64,000 nucleotides of DNA from Ficedula albicollis (GCF_000247815.1 NC_021675.1:67227040-67291039), one strand, 5' to 3'. Positions 25,042-37,722 are shown, counted from the first letter of the stretch. The notes: generated from the sequence alone by a model not told the origin. Program-made: numbers and translations.

Positions 25042-25187
25042 AAGGGCTGAGCCCTCACTCAGGTTAGAAACCCCCTGACATCTGTCCAGTCCCCCACTCA
25101 CCCCAGCCTTCCTCTGCACACCAATCACCAAGTGCAGCTGCAGTGGGGCTGCCTGGTGCTGTCCTTGGGGACAGACCCTTCTGTGCC
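25042..25187 (-). promoter_or_regulatory. Module M2, start of second flank copy
   Basis: This repeats the first part of M1 (from about 24683) with an offset near 358 bp, sharing the CCCTCACTCAGG-TTAGAAACCCCC block and the GCTGCAG...CTGCCTGGTGCTGTCC block. It leads directly into the expanded minisatellite array. Confidence 0.7.
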
Positions 25188-26221
25188 CATCCTCTGTGAG
25201 GTCACAGCCACCAGAGCCTCATCACCAGCTGACAAACCCAGACCCCCCTGTGCCCATCCTCTGTGAGGTCACAGCCACCAGAGCCTCATCACCAGCTGAC
25301 AAACCCAGACCCCCCTGTGCCCATCCTCTGTGAGGTCACAGCCACCAGAGCCTCATCACCAGCTGACAAACCCAGACCCCCCTGTGCCCATCCTCTGTGA
25401 GGTCACAGCCACCAGAGCCTCATCACCAGCTGACAAACCCAGACCCCCCTGTGCCCATCCTCTGTGAGGTCACAGCCACCAGAGCCTCATCACCAGCTGA
25501 CAAACCCAGACCCCCCTGTGCCCATCCTCTGTGAGGTCACAGCCACCAGAGCCTCATCACCAGCTGACAAACCCAGACCCCCCTGTGCCCATCCTCTGTG
25601 AGGTCACAGCCACCAGAGCCTCATCACCAGCTGACAAACCCAGACCCCCCTGTGCCCATCCTCTGTGAGGTCACAGCCACCAGAGCCTCATCACCAGCTG
25701 ACAAACCCAGACCCCCCTGTGCCCATCCTCTGTGAGGTCACAGCCACCAGAGCCTCATCACCAGCTGACAAACCCAGACCCCCCTGTGCCCATCCTCTGT
25801 GAGGTCACAGCCACCAGAGCCTCATCACCAGCTGACAAACCCAGACCCCCCTGTGCCCATCCTCTGTGAGGTCACAGCCACCAGAGCCTCATCACCAGCT
25901 GACAAACCCAGACCCCCCTGTGCCCATCCTCTGTGAGGTCACAGCCACCAGAGCCTCATCACCAGCTGACAAACCCAGACCCCCCTGTGCCCATCCTCTG
26001 TGAGGTCACAGCCACCAGAGCCTCATCACCAGCTGACAAACCCAGACCCCCCTGTGCCCATCCTCTGTGAGGTCACAGCCACCAGAGCCTCATCACCAGC
26101 TGACAAACCCAGACCCCCCTGTGCCCATCCTCTGTGAGGTCACAGCCACCAGAGCATCATCACCAGCTGACAAACCCAGACCCCCCTGTGCCCATCCTCT
26201 GTGAGGTCACAGCCACCAGAG

Positions 26222-26222
<1 letters not shown>
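25188..26222. repeat. 67-bp minisatellite, about 16 near-identical units
   Basis: The motif GAGGTCACAGCCACCAGAGC occurs 16 times at an exact 67-bp period, from 25198 to 26203. The units are almost identical; I noticed one substitution, GAGCCTCATC to GAGCATCATC, near 26153. Every unit carries AGGTCA, a nuclear-receptor half-site whose reverse is the TGACCT of CRE-like or ROR-type elements. Each also carries CAGCTG, an E-box palindrome, and a C6 run. The period is not a multiple of three, so a long repeat protein is not encoded. It lies upstream of the gene and ends in the G run. Confidence 0.97.

Positions 26223-26317
<95 letters not shown>
26223..26317. repeat. 95-base homopolymer G run
   Basis: The run begins inside a minisatellite unit after CCACCAGAGC and ends at TGACAGACCCTGGG. 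In the second copy of the flanking 672-bp segment the same position is filled by about 330 bp of GC-rich unique sequence (27145-27474). The G run is therefore probably an assembly product standing in for real sequence. Confidence 0.95.
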
Positions 26318-26318
<1 letters not shown>

Positions 26319-26989
26319 GACAGACCCTGGGATGGACTGACAGACCCTGGGATGCACTGACTGACCCTTGGCACCAGGCAAACACACAGTCCATGGTCCC
26401 AACCCAATGGACAGAGCTGTGGCCTTTGAACTGATGGTTTCCCTACCTAAAGAAACATCACATGTAATCTCTCTCTGACCACATCTCTAAAACTTTGACC
26501 TTTGCAGTAGTTAGGTCAGTTATTTCAATGGATTCTATAAATCCAGTTGGATCCATACAGAAGTCTGATTTGGATTTACCTCTGGAACTAGATGCAGGTG
26601 GTTCTAGGAAGGATTTCTGGGGATGTTATTGTGTGCCTGAAGAAATTCAGGGTCTAGAATGATGTTCTTAACCTTAAGTGCTAGAGTTGTGATGCAAAGG
26701 TCTTTTCTGAAATGAGCTCCACTCGACTTTTTGATTTTCTTAAGGGAAATTAAGAAATGCATTGGTCATTGCATGCTACATAGTTCAAGTCTGACGAGTG
26801 GACAGTTCAATCAACTAATTCTATGCTGCCCTCAAAGGAAAAGTTTTGGGGAAAAGAAAATAAAAATTCATAAGCTTCTGTTTTCTTCTGTAGGCTTCTT
26901 CTTCCAGTTATCTAATTTCTGTTATCTTTATAAAAGCATCTCTTACATCTTTATTTTTTTTCCTGAATCAGATTAACCTAGCACAGTGT
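26318..26989. repeat. 672-bp duplicated segment T, copy 1
   Basis: I see no difference from 27475-28146 when reading the two in parallel (offset 1,157 bp). It contains an 81-codon frame (26731-26976) with no recognisable domain, present in both copies. The right end breaks abruptly from CACAGTGT into minisatellite units, whereas copy 2 continues into unique spacer DNA. Confidence 0.95.
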
Positions 26990-27144
26990 ACCAGAGCCTC
27001 ATCACCCAGATGACAAACCCAGACCCCCCTGTGCCCATCCTCTGTGAGGTCACAGCCACCAGAGCCTCATCACCCAGATGACAAACCCAGACCCCCCTGT
27101 GCCCATCCTCTGTGAGGTCACAGCCACCAGAGCCTCATCACCAG
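26990..27144. repeat. Short block of minisatellite units, 68-bp variant
   Basis: Two full units and the start of a third repeat the 67-bp array with one extra base (CACCCAGATGAC in place of CACCAGCTGAC). The period is 68 bp, from CCAGAGCCTC at 26991, 27059 and 27127. The change removes the CAGCTG E-box in the first two units, but AGGTCA is kept. Confidence 0.92.
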
Positions 27145-27474
27145 CTGACAAACCCGGAGCCCACCCCACCCCCTCTCAGGGAGTTCTCAGCATCATCACC
27201 CCAAGTGCAGAACCACTGGCCAGCAGTTCCTGGGGCTCTCCTGACAAAGGGGGCAGCCCAAGGCACCCTGATGGTCATGCCCTGGCTGGGCTGTGCTCCA
27301 TGGAAGGACAGGAGACACCCAAACAGAGCCTCCAGGGCCCATCCTGCCATGAACTGTGTGCCATAAAACCCTGGGCACCCAGCACATCCCCAAACCTCTC
27401 TGGGCACCTGACAGCCCCGAGGAGCCCTGAGACCCTCTGTCCCAGCCCCAAGGGTGGTCCTGGCACTGACTGAT
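27145..27474 (-). promoter_or_regulatory. Module M3, relic or second copy of the gene's upstream flank
   Basis: About 330 bp match the M1 flank in order. The left part has CCCACCCCACCCCCTCTCAGGGAG, against CCCTACCCCCTGCTCAGAGGG in M1. Then come CTGGGCTGTGCTCCATGGAAGGACAGGAGACACC and CAGCACATCCCCAAACCTCTCTGGGCACC, close to M1 at about 24495-24630. No ITPRIPL1-like coding exon follows on the minus strand; the short minisatellite block follows instead. Reading frames of up to 137 codons here are probably chance in GC-rich DNA. Confidence 0.65.
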
Positions 27475-28146
27475 TGACAGACCCTGGGATGGACTGACAG
27501 ACCCTGGGATGCACTGACTGACCCTTGGCACCAGGCAAACACACAGTCCATGGTCCCAACCCAATGGACAGAGCTGTGGCCTTTGAACTGATGGTTTCCC
27601 TACCTAAAGAAACATCACATGTAATCTCTCTCTGACCACATCTCTAAAACTTTGACCTTTGCAGTAGTTAGGTCAGTTATTTCAATGGATTCTATAAATC
27701 CAGTTGGATCCATACAGAAGTCTGATTTGGATTTACCTCTGGAACTAGATGCAGGTGGTTCTAGGAAGGATTTCTGGGGATGTTATTGTGTGCCTGAAGA
27801 AATTCAGGGTCTAGAATGATGTTCTTAACCTTAAGTGCTAGAGTTGTGATGCAAAGGTCTTTTCTGAAATGAGCTCCACTCGACTTTTTGATTTTCTTAA
27901 GGGAAATTAAGAAATGCATTGGTCATTGCATGCTACATAGTTCAAGTCTGACGAGTGGACAGTTCAATCAACTAATTCTATGCTGCCCTCAAAGGAAAAG
28001 TTTTGGGGAAAAGAAAATAAAAATTCATAAGCTTCTGTTTTCTTCTGTAGGCTTCTTCTTCCAGTTATCTAATTTCTGTTATCTTTATAAAAGCATCTCT
28101 TACATCTTTATTTTTTTTCCTGAATCAGATTAACCTAGCACAGTGT
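27475..28146. repeat. 672-bp duplicated segment T, copy 2
   Basis: The partner of 26318-26989, apparently identical base for base. Its left neighbour is GC-rich M3 and its right neighbour is ordinary AT-rich spacer, so this copy is the better candidate for the true genomic arrangement. Confidence 0.95.
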
Positions 28147-31100
28147 TTAATAATGAATTCCACCCAGCATGCCAGTAGAACAGAAAAGTTCTTTTGTCTG
28201 ATCTTAGACAAGTTCTCTAATAGGTAAAAATGAGATCCACAGGGTAGAATATGCTAATAAATTATGAAAAGAATTTATTAGAATTTCTGAAAGGTATTTG
28301 ACTTATCTCATAGAACATTTAATGTGGTTTCATGATTATCAGCCCTTTTCAGCTTGTTGCTTTGGAAATGCATGAGGAGCAGAGGACAACATTTGCAAAT
28401 CATTTTTGCATCTTAACAGACTGTTCCCATAAAACTGTTGCTGTTCTGAAACAGTAACTTCGATATTCAGCCTTACTAGGAGGACTGCAAAATATTAGGA
28501 TACAAGCCCTGAACCCTGTATTAAACTCTTCTAGTTGTGTGAGGAAGCTCAGCTTGGTGGGGAGCAGCAATCCTTACAGTAGCCTGAAACAAACACCTGA
28601 AACTTCTGGATTTTAACTCAGTCCTGTTCTGCTCAGTGACTTACTTTGTCATTCAATTGGTAAAACACATATGATGTGAGTCCCTCAGAACTTCATCCTG
28701 TGAATAAGAAATGAATCTGCAGCATCTGCTTTGTTGATGTGATGGATCAACAGCCAGCCTGATGATTGACACTATGTAAATCACAGCAAAATCAGAAGGT
28801 ATATTACTAAAATTGAGATTAATGTCACCTAAAATTAGACGTAGTTATTTGTTATGATTTGTTGCCTTTTTCTAAAATGCAAATTTTAAGCAGGAATGGA
28901 AGAGATCTAAATTTAGGCATGCTTAGATCTAATCTGCAGTTTTAATGTAGTAAATTTTAAACACTCAGAACATTTGGATGAACCTTCAGGTGGGAACATC
29001 CCAAAACAAAGGGGCTTTTGAGGTTTTGCTGATATGGGTTGTTGTTCAAGGCTCCTTGGGAATTGAAAAAACATTTCTCAGTACAGGCCAGATGAGCCTT
29101 GATGAGCTAATTTTCTGTAGTGCTTGGATAAACACAAATTTAGATACAACATTCAAATGTGTTGATCAATACTTATTAATACAAAGACATGTAAATATAT
29201 GTCTGTATTTGTTCAGAGGCCTGAATAAACAGAGGAATAAATTCAATTAGGCAGTGTGATCTCTGCCTTACACTGTCAAAACTAAAAGTTCTGGAGTTCC
29301 CACTTGCAGACAGCTGCAGGATAAGAACAGAAAGTGTTTGACTGCTGCCATTGCACTGACAGCCATTCTCTGTTTCTCCTGGTGCCCTGAGCTAGATAAA
29401 GTCCTTAGCAAGCAGACCCAGTCTGAGGAAATCATGCTGAATGAAGAAAGATTCAGAAGTTTACATCAACCAGCAGGTGTGCAAAAAACCTTTCAGACAG
29501 AAAAGTGATGTAATGGCCTCATTAGAGAGAAAGAGGGGCTAAGAACTGCATTTCTGAGACTATTTAATAATTAAAGGAGAACTTTAAGTTGTAGTGAATG
29601 GAAGGAATTAGCCAGCTGTAGTTTAGGTATCATTTCCTAAAAGTCCGTGCAATTAAAGAGCATGAACTGAGATATCTTGAGACCAATCTAAACTCAGGTT
29701 GTGACTTCTTCCTCCTGATATTTGTGGATTCCAGTGTTTCTCCCACACCAGCAACCTACTCAGATGTTTATAAGTCATCATATTTGACTGAATATGCTGC
29801 AAATCTTTTTATAAAGAAAACACTCATCTTGATAAAAAACCACGTAAATCCTGGAATTACAGTTTTTCTTCCCCGGTCCTGACTGGGCAGAAGTTCTTGC
29901 CAAGGCAGTGCTCTGAAAGACTTGTTCACAGATGATCACATCTGTGTCCAGATGAAATTAGAATGGCAAAGCCATTGGGGACCAATTCATAGCAGATGAC
30001 AAAGAGGAAAGAAGCAGGGAAAATAAATTTAGAACTGACATTTTCCTTAATGACTGCTTCTATGAACTTCTCTTAGAAACAGCTAGTTCTACTGCCAGGG
30101 GCTGATTTTTTTAGGGTCTGCTGCAAAACTCAGCTGCATTTTGCAGCTGTTTTCAAGCACTAAAACCACAGGGCCTAAATATACAGACACAATGATGAAC
30201 CTCCTTATAAGTAATAATGATGAACAAATAATTCTAGTGACTCCACTTGGCTTCTCCCAGTAGGTATCTGGGTTCACTGAGAAGATACCACATGTTCTTA
30301 TTTTTTGTTTATTTTTATTTGCCTGGAGTACTTTTTGAATGTTTGCTGCACAACCACCTTATAGTATAGCAACTACAGAAAGTTTCTGTAAAAACTTTTC
30401 TCTATACAGTGACATTTGGTTCTCTCAGTCACCTCTTTATGTTCTGTCCTACCCATAGTATCTTCTTGATGCTATGAGTCAAAATTTCCACGTTCACCCT
30501 CTTACACCTGTCTTTTATAATTACAATCTCTATTCTAAGGTGTTGAATCATCCAGTAGTTTTTGGACTTTTCAATCCAGAAAGCCTAGAAAAAGGGTTTG
30601 AAGGAAAATTATGGCTTTATAATAAAGGCTGAATGTTTATCAGGAAAACCTTGGAAGAAAATCAGGTTCAATTGCTTGTCCCAGACCAGTAAATCCTCTC
30701 ATCCTTCTGTAGATAGAGCCTTACCAAGGTATCTTATTTATCTGTGTTGGAGCACAGAAAGTGTAATCCAGGATTCTCACCCCACCTGAGAATCAGGAGG
30801 GTACATCTTTCATAAATCATTCACTGTGCAAAGTGATTCCTTAGGCACTTCTCATGTGTCACCTTTTTTTCTCCCTTCAGCATTTGCACTGGGATTGCCA
30901 GCAGTGTCTTCACTAAGAAAGCAATTAATAAATTGGGGGATTGGACAAAATGAATGTTGGACCCATTGGCGATTGCTAAAGAGGGAGCTGTGTTACACAC
31001 CCCACTCAGAGATTTTCCAAGTGATTTATTGACTCTCTCCTCTTGTGCTGCAGGATGTGTTTACCTGTGATAAACAGGGCAGGAATGAAGTGTCTCTGGG

Positions 31101-34100
31101 CAACAGATTTGCTGGTTCACTTAAGCCCTTTGAAGGCTGTCAGTCTCAGTGGTGCCATTTTTGGGTTTCCAAACTCTGTGAGGTAAATCAGCAAATCAGG
31201 ACACATTTAATGGAGGCTCACACTGCTGTGGCCTGTGTACAGAATTGCTCTAGACACAAGAACTGGATGATTGGTCTTATGCCATCTCAATTAGCAACAG
31301 GGAGCAAGAGATTTCCAGGCTCATTTCAGATAATCATTTAAAAATGGAATAGTTTGTATCAAACTCACCCAAAGCATATGAACATGATTGCAAATGTCAA
31401 CTGAAGATCACATTGGAACTTCTCTCTGATTTGCAGTTTGCCTTCCTGCCAGTCTGTTGGTAATATTATAAAAATAACTTTTCCATCATGGTGGTATCTC
31501 CATTTTGGGGCCTGAATTCTGTGTGCCATGGGATTGTCTGACAGTGGTCTCAAAGAGACTGAAATGAGAAAATCAGATGGCTTCTATTTGTGGGAGAGAT
31601 TGAGATGTGAAAGCTTCCAGAGCTCAATAAAGAAATGCACTACAGGAAAATATTTGAAGCCTGGAAAGTTCTGAATTAGTTTGTAAGGGATTTTTTGCTA
31701 TGATTTGATTTGAATGATCTCATCTGACTTTTTATTCCAAACCCATAGTGACTGTTTAATAGATTACCCACAACCCTTTTTATGCAGCAAAACCATTAGC
31801 TCAGCTGTGTTATTACAGTGCCTGACCCACACTCTGATTTTTCAATCATAAATACAGCTGCTGAATTTTGGCTTAAAAAGGGGCCTTGTAGAAAATGTCA
31901 GAACTGGGAACTGCACTCAGCCTTTGCTCCACTAAGTAGTTGTTAGAAAACTAGACTGGAACAGAATGGTTTTTTAAGGATTACTTGCTTCCATTTTTTT
32001 TTCTGCACTATTTGTTTTGCATGTACACAGCAATAGGTACTTCTGAAAGACTGTAAAAGGTATGACTTAAAAACTGTTTTAAAGCAATGATTGTGTGTTA
32101 TTAAGCTGGAGCAGACTTTTGTTGAGCACTCAACAAAATCTAAACTACTCATCTAAACGTGCTTTCTGTACATAAGCTTGGATTTTTGCCTGCTGTGCTC
32201 TGGACAGAGCTGTGTGTCTTTGGATTTTCATCTGACCAGACAAAATTAGATCTTTTTCAGCACAGAGGCACATTTTGGACAGGACGGGTCCTTTATGGAA
32301 CATTTGAACATGGAGGCACATTTTGAACAAGGGAGTTCCTTCCTTCCATGAAGATTAGGACCTTCCTGGAAATAATTTGTGTTGAGTGTCCCTGAGGGTG
32401 AGAAAGGTATTGAGCTTCCTCTCCCATCTCTCACAGGAATATTCTGTTTGAGATGCCCTAAATTATCCAAAACACCAGGACTGGGCTGCCAGGGCTGACA
32501 CAGGACCCACAGGGCCCCTGAGCCCTTTCACAGCTGGAGAGCAGGTGTCTCCTGAAAGGCACTTGAGAGTCTCCCCAATAGCACCAGGCAACTGCGTCAG
32601 CAACTGCATCACATTATTTTGGTCTGCCTATAAAAAGTATTACCAGCACTTTTCATATCATCTTTTAACCTCCAAACATAATCTTTCCATTATAGCACAT
32701 TTCAGACTGGTGCATCATGTGTTGTTAAGTATTGCCTAGGAAATGCTGAAAGAAGCAAGGAAAAATGAAGTATTAAATAAATGAAAGTGGAAATTAAAAG
32801 GCAAGATGAAAAAGAAAAAAAAATCTTCAGTGATTAGGAAATAACCAATCTCTGTTACTTGATTTTTATTTTAGGAAGGATTAATTGCAAAGGATTAAAA
32901 TTCTCAACAAATTACTTTTAGCAGCCAAAAGATGGAACAAGCACAAATCTTTTTTGGAAGATGTGGGGGTAAGGGTCTTCTCTCACTCTTGTCTGCTAAA
33001 CAGATTGCAAGGAGTTACACCCTCAAAAGGGTTAAACTGATTGTCAAGTGTAAATCTAGTACAAATCTTTTTCTCACACTTTGTTCTCTGAAATAATCCT
33101 ATTAAAATAAGAATTTTTTTACATACCTTTCTGCCCAGATTTTATCAATATTGAAACCTTTTAAACAGAATATGTGATGAAATAAACCCTGCTCACCAAT
33201 GTGGTAAAATATAATAGACATCAAAGCAGCTAAAAGCCCTCCTAAATCAATGCAGTAACTCTGCAGCAATTTCTAGAACAGAAGGCAGAAATCCCCTTAA
33301 TAATTGATAAATGAAGGAAAATGTATAGGAGCAGATTTATAGAACACCACTTTTGCACTCTTAAAAGACCTTCATTATGTCATTAACACCACAGTGATAT
33401 AAAGCACTTCCACCATTCATCAACCACATTGTGTCTGTCCTGCCATTAAACAGATGGAATAATCCCTGATCCAAGTTCCCAAAACTTTTAGAGTACACTT
33501 ACTTTCATTTTCTTGCCCTAGGCCAATCCATTTAACAGCCCATCATAGCCAGGTCGGCCAGGTCTCCAAGCTGAATGTTATGAATAAGAAGCAGATTGAA
33601 AGTGACCTTTATTCTCCCTCCTCCTTCCTCTACCAAAGCCTGGCATGTAACATCTGGGAGAATATAAAATCCAAGTTTCTGTTCTTTCAAGGACATTCAG
33701 GAATTTTCCAGTACTGATAAATAAATAAATGAATGGCTTCAATTTCATGATTAATTCTTTCATCATTTCCCTGGTTTACAGTGTGCTGATAACTGACATT
33801 TATTAATTTATACATTTGCTTAGAGCTGCCTGTCAATGCTGCCAACCAGTGCTTGAGCCATTCTTTCAATCATTTCAACAACTCTGGAGCTTCTGCCTCC
33901 AAGTCCCAACCTCTCTCAAGAATATATTTTGTAATGTAACCTGTACAACAAGAAGATACCTACCAAAGAAGGAAGCTTGAGTTGAAACAAACAAACATGT
34001 CAAAAGATGAAGGTCCAGTTTTTCTTCTGTTTTTAAATATCTGTTTGCTCTTTTTACTCTCAGCTGTTCCTCAGCACTGCCTAATGACACATCTTCATCC

Positions 34101-37100
34101 TTCAGGTCTCTTTTGTCATCTGCCATTTAACAATCTGACTTAAGAGATGACCTAAAATCAAGGATACCCAGGTCATTTCCCTTCACCATCTTCCACTTCT
34201 GTTTTGGGAGCAGCTATCTAAGCAAATGGTGTAGGTGAGTGAAAAAAAAAATCAACTCCAAAATAACTATGAGAAAGTTAAGGCTGAATGAAAAAACAAG
34301 GTAAAAGGAGAGGGAGGAGCACTTTTACCTCTCAGAGACCTGTCACATTTTGGTAACAATCTTCAGCTGGAGTGGGTTCTGAATAAAGGAACAGCAGTCA
34401 CCCAAAGTTCACTCCACTTTTGAGTTTCAGCTCTGCAAGTGGTTAAACAACAGATGAACTTGGATATCTGGCTGAATAAAAAGGCATCTGTTTCAGGGCA
34501 CTGTCATTGTCCCTTTGCTCTTTTCACTTCCAGCAGCCTTAGATGGCCCTTTCAGCTGAGTTTGGATTCATTCAACAGCTCCCTGTCATTTTATGGGAAA
34601 TCTTGCAATCTATCATAGATGAAATTACAGTGGACTGCAGAATGTCTGAAGGGCTGTGCTAAAATGGTTTTCAGACAGTAAATCAAATATTATCTAGCAA
34701 CCAAAACCTGTTCTTCCAATCAGCTCTTTAGTAGGTCTTCATGCATCTCATATTGATTATTTGTTTCTCTTTTCCCAGGTGGGCATAGAACCATAGGGCT
34801 GGTGAGCTGGAGCAGAGTCTGTTCATCCTGCAATCTGTGTTATGCACTTGAAATGGCTGATTAGTGAGATGTTCATTAATGATACAGATGAATTTTCATA
34901 TTGTGGCTGGAATTATATTAAAATTCTCATAGACATGTATGTCCTTCTGATGGACAGATGTCCCTTCCTGCCTTTCTCTCTTTAGGGGGGATTTTTTATC
35001 TTCTGTTTCAAGGGACTTGATTTTCTGTTGATTTATGTCTATTTTAGGGTCCCTTATCTCTCTCACTTCTTCTGTTTCTGCTTTCAGAACCTCTCTCATT
35101 CTTTCCTTCAGGGGCCTATTTCTCTTTGTTCTGTCTCTCATTTTCTGTGTCTGACACATCTGCTCCCTCCTCTCTCGATGTACAGTGTGATAGATGGAAC
35201 ATGACTGGAGAAAAAAAGAAAGTTTCAGTTCTCCCAGCGAGTGGAAAGGTGACCTGCCAACAACTGAACAAAAAAAAAGGGAAGAAAGTTTATTTTTATG
35301 TGCTGAATATTCTGCACAGCAAGAGATACAGCACATTTAGAGACTGCACAGGAGACACTTTAAACACCACCTACTCCACAGTCCATCCCACTAAATTCTG
35401 TGCACAGTTTTTCTCTTGGTCTGTGTCTGTGTACACATACATATAAAACCAGCTCTGCTAGTAGAAGGCCTTATTAGAAACATGGTAGTTTTCCCATTGT
35501 TTTCAAAGGGGTTTGGATCCTCAAAAGAATTTGCCTTTCCTGCTATAAAATCAGTTCCATACCACCTGGCCAAGGAGGGAACCAAGGAATCTGATTCATA
35601 TTTCTGATTTCATATTTCAGATTTTCAGGCTCTTAAAAACATTTGCAGCAGCTTGTTTTAGGATTGTGTTTCAAATTCAGAGTCCACTTTGGGGAAATTT
35701 TAATGATTTTTAATTATTTTAGGACAAAATAAGTGCGCTGAAGCTGAGGTGAGATACTTTTATTCATGGATGAAAAAGAAGAAAGGTTTTCCCAGCCAGA
35801 TATGCTTTTAGAAGTAGGAAATTACTGTGGCCTTCCCAGAAAGACTTTATTTTCTCTAATGATATGTATATATATTATCACTTTTGCATATTGTGTTTTA
35901 TGTGAGCAGGGTTGGCAGCCAGAGCTGCAAGGTCTCGGTTGCTGAGCCAGCAGCTCAGATTTTGGGAGGTTTGAGAGTAAAACAAGAGGGTACTGCTATG
36001 GAGCCAGGAGGTGACTTTTGACAAGATGTGGAATTCCCTACTCAGTTTCTTGGTCCACAACAGGGATTTTGCCAGATTTGAGCCATGTGGGATCTACTCC
36101 CATGGTGGAGCTGCCCTGGAGCACCCAGAAATCACCCATGTCATCTTGCTGCATATTGGGAAAATGCTTCTTGTAAAACCCTGTCCATGTTTTGCTGGAT
36201 GATCTGAACAAATGCTGTTCCACAAAGCATTGCCCTCCAGATTAATGGTGAGGGTGATTCCTATTTTTTGTTGTTTTCCCTCTTAATTTAAAAAGTGTTT
36301 CATTGGAAAATTGCAAGAAGCTGCAATAGAAACTGCAAATTTGTTTCACATATGCCACCCCAGAGTCGCCAACTGGCGTGGTAAATAAGTAACAATTTAT
36401 AAAGCGAAGCAATCTGAGAACATTCCCCAGCAGTTAACACATGGAAGGTATGCATATGCATGAACCATTTTCAGGTTGTTATGGCGCACATTTTCATACT
36501 GAAACAATTATAAAAAACATTATTAGAGAGGTGTTAAACGTGTCAGAGAAGCATTTGGCACAGCCGTTTTCACAGAGCTCTTTATTTTGGGGCATTGCTG
36601 TTTTCTTGTGATTGGTTTAAAAAAAACCAATAAAATAGTACTGAGAGAAACATTTTCTCCATAGTAATAAGCTGATTTCCTATGAGAGAATTCAACTTAA
36701 ACATCCGCTTCCCATTTAAAGTCTCATTCAGGGAAATCAGTGCCTGTGTTTTCAGAAGCAATCACCAAAGGTTTAATCCTGGCCTGGCCTGTCCTTCACT
36801 GGATCCACTTGGAGTGAAATGCACCCAATCCAGCCAAACAACTGAGACTTTGGTGCAAAAAGTCCTGGTTTAGATAGCTGTAAGCACTGGGAAGTGCTGG
36901 CTGGATGAACAGGACTCTGGTGGGATGTTGGGATCACAGTCGAGCACAGGGCAGGAGCTGTAAGCATTCCCTGTGTTCAGTGCCAGCAGGGACGGCTCAG
37001 GGTTTCTCAAGGCTGCACTTGCATTTCTCAACTTTCCCTCCCCAGCCCCTTTTTGTACCAGGAGTAGAGGCTGACATCTCCCCTGGTACACATGGAATGG

Positions 37101-37369
37101 GTGGAGATCTTGTCCTGCACTGACGGCAGCTCCCTTCTTTCCCTGTCCCTCCCTGCTGGTGTGCCAGGTGTCCTATCCCAGGAACAGAGTAGGATGCTTT
37201 ATCCTGTTCTCTGTCAAAGGGAGAGAGATTTCCCCTCCTTCCCTCACAGACACAGTGTAAATCCTTCCACTGCTTCTGAGAAACCACCTCATCATCTCAC
37301 TTCACATCCTTGGAAGTGCTCTCCTAATCTCCACTCTAAATTTCTTACAGTCATTTAGGTCATAAGACG
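28147..37369. other. Long AT-rich spacer, no gene seen
   Basis: More than 9 kb without a recognisable coding exon, CR1 or LTR fragment. The longest frames (146 codons minus at 34896-35336, 106 codons plus at 35126-35446, 98 codons plus at 31045-31341) show no known domain. A small perfect inverted repeat, ATTGGTTT and AAACCAAT around AAAAA, lies at 36611-36631. The stretch could contain introns or regulatory elements that cannot be recognised without comparison. Confidence 0.5.
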
Positions 37370-37722
37370 AGGAGGAAGGGATACAAATTGGAAGAGGGGA
37401 GATTTAGGTTAGATATTAGGAAGAAGATCTTTCCTGTGAGGGTGGTGACACACTGGAACAGGTTGTCCAGGGAGGTTTGGATGCCCCAGTCAAAGCAAGG
37501 TTGGATAAGGTCTTGGGCAACCCACTCAAGTGGAGGGTGTCTCTTCCCTTGGAAGGGGAAATTGGGACTAAATGATCCTTAAAGTTCAGTCAAAGCAAGG
37601 TTGGATAAGGCCTTGGGAAACCCACTCAAGTAGAGGGTGTCTCTTCCCTTGGGAGGGGAAATTGGGACTAAATGATCCTTAAAGTCCATTCCAACCCATT
37701 AACATTCTATGATTCTAGAGTT
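37370..37722 (+). mobile_element. CR1 LINE 3' fragment with an internal duplication
   Basis: The blocks AGATTTAGGTTAGATATTAGGAAGAA, GGTGACACACTGGAACAGGTTG and CCTTAAAGTCCATTCCAACCC, ending at ATTCTATGATTCTAGAG, are classic CR1 tail in plus orientation. A 100-bp part is present twice in tandem (37487-37586 and 37587-37686), with small differences, so the normal CR1 order is interrupted by a repeated block. Confidence 0.95.

Noticed and set aside
25188..26222. CRISPR-like array
   Set aside because: The whole 67-bp unit is repeated with no variable spacers, and the context is a bird genome.
26134..26407. Poly-glycine and poly-proline frames
   Set aside because: They are translations of the 95-base G run.
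27138..27564. Minus-strand frames of 94-137 codons
   Set aside because: The sequence matches the noncoding flank of the ITPRIPL1-like gene, and the frames share no family motif.
34896..35446. 146- and 106-codon overlapping frames as exons
   Set aside because: They overlap on opposite strands, have low-complexity charged composition and no recognisable domain or convincing splice sites.
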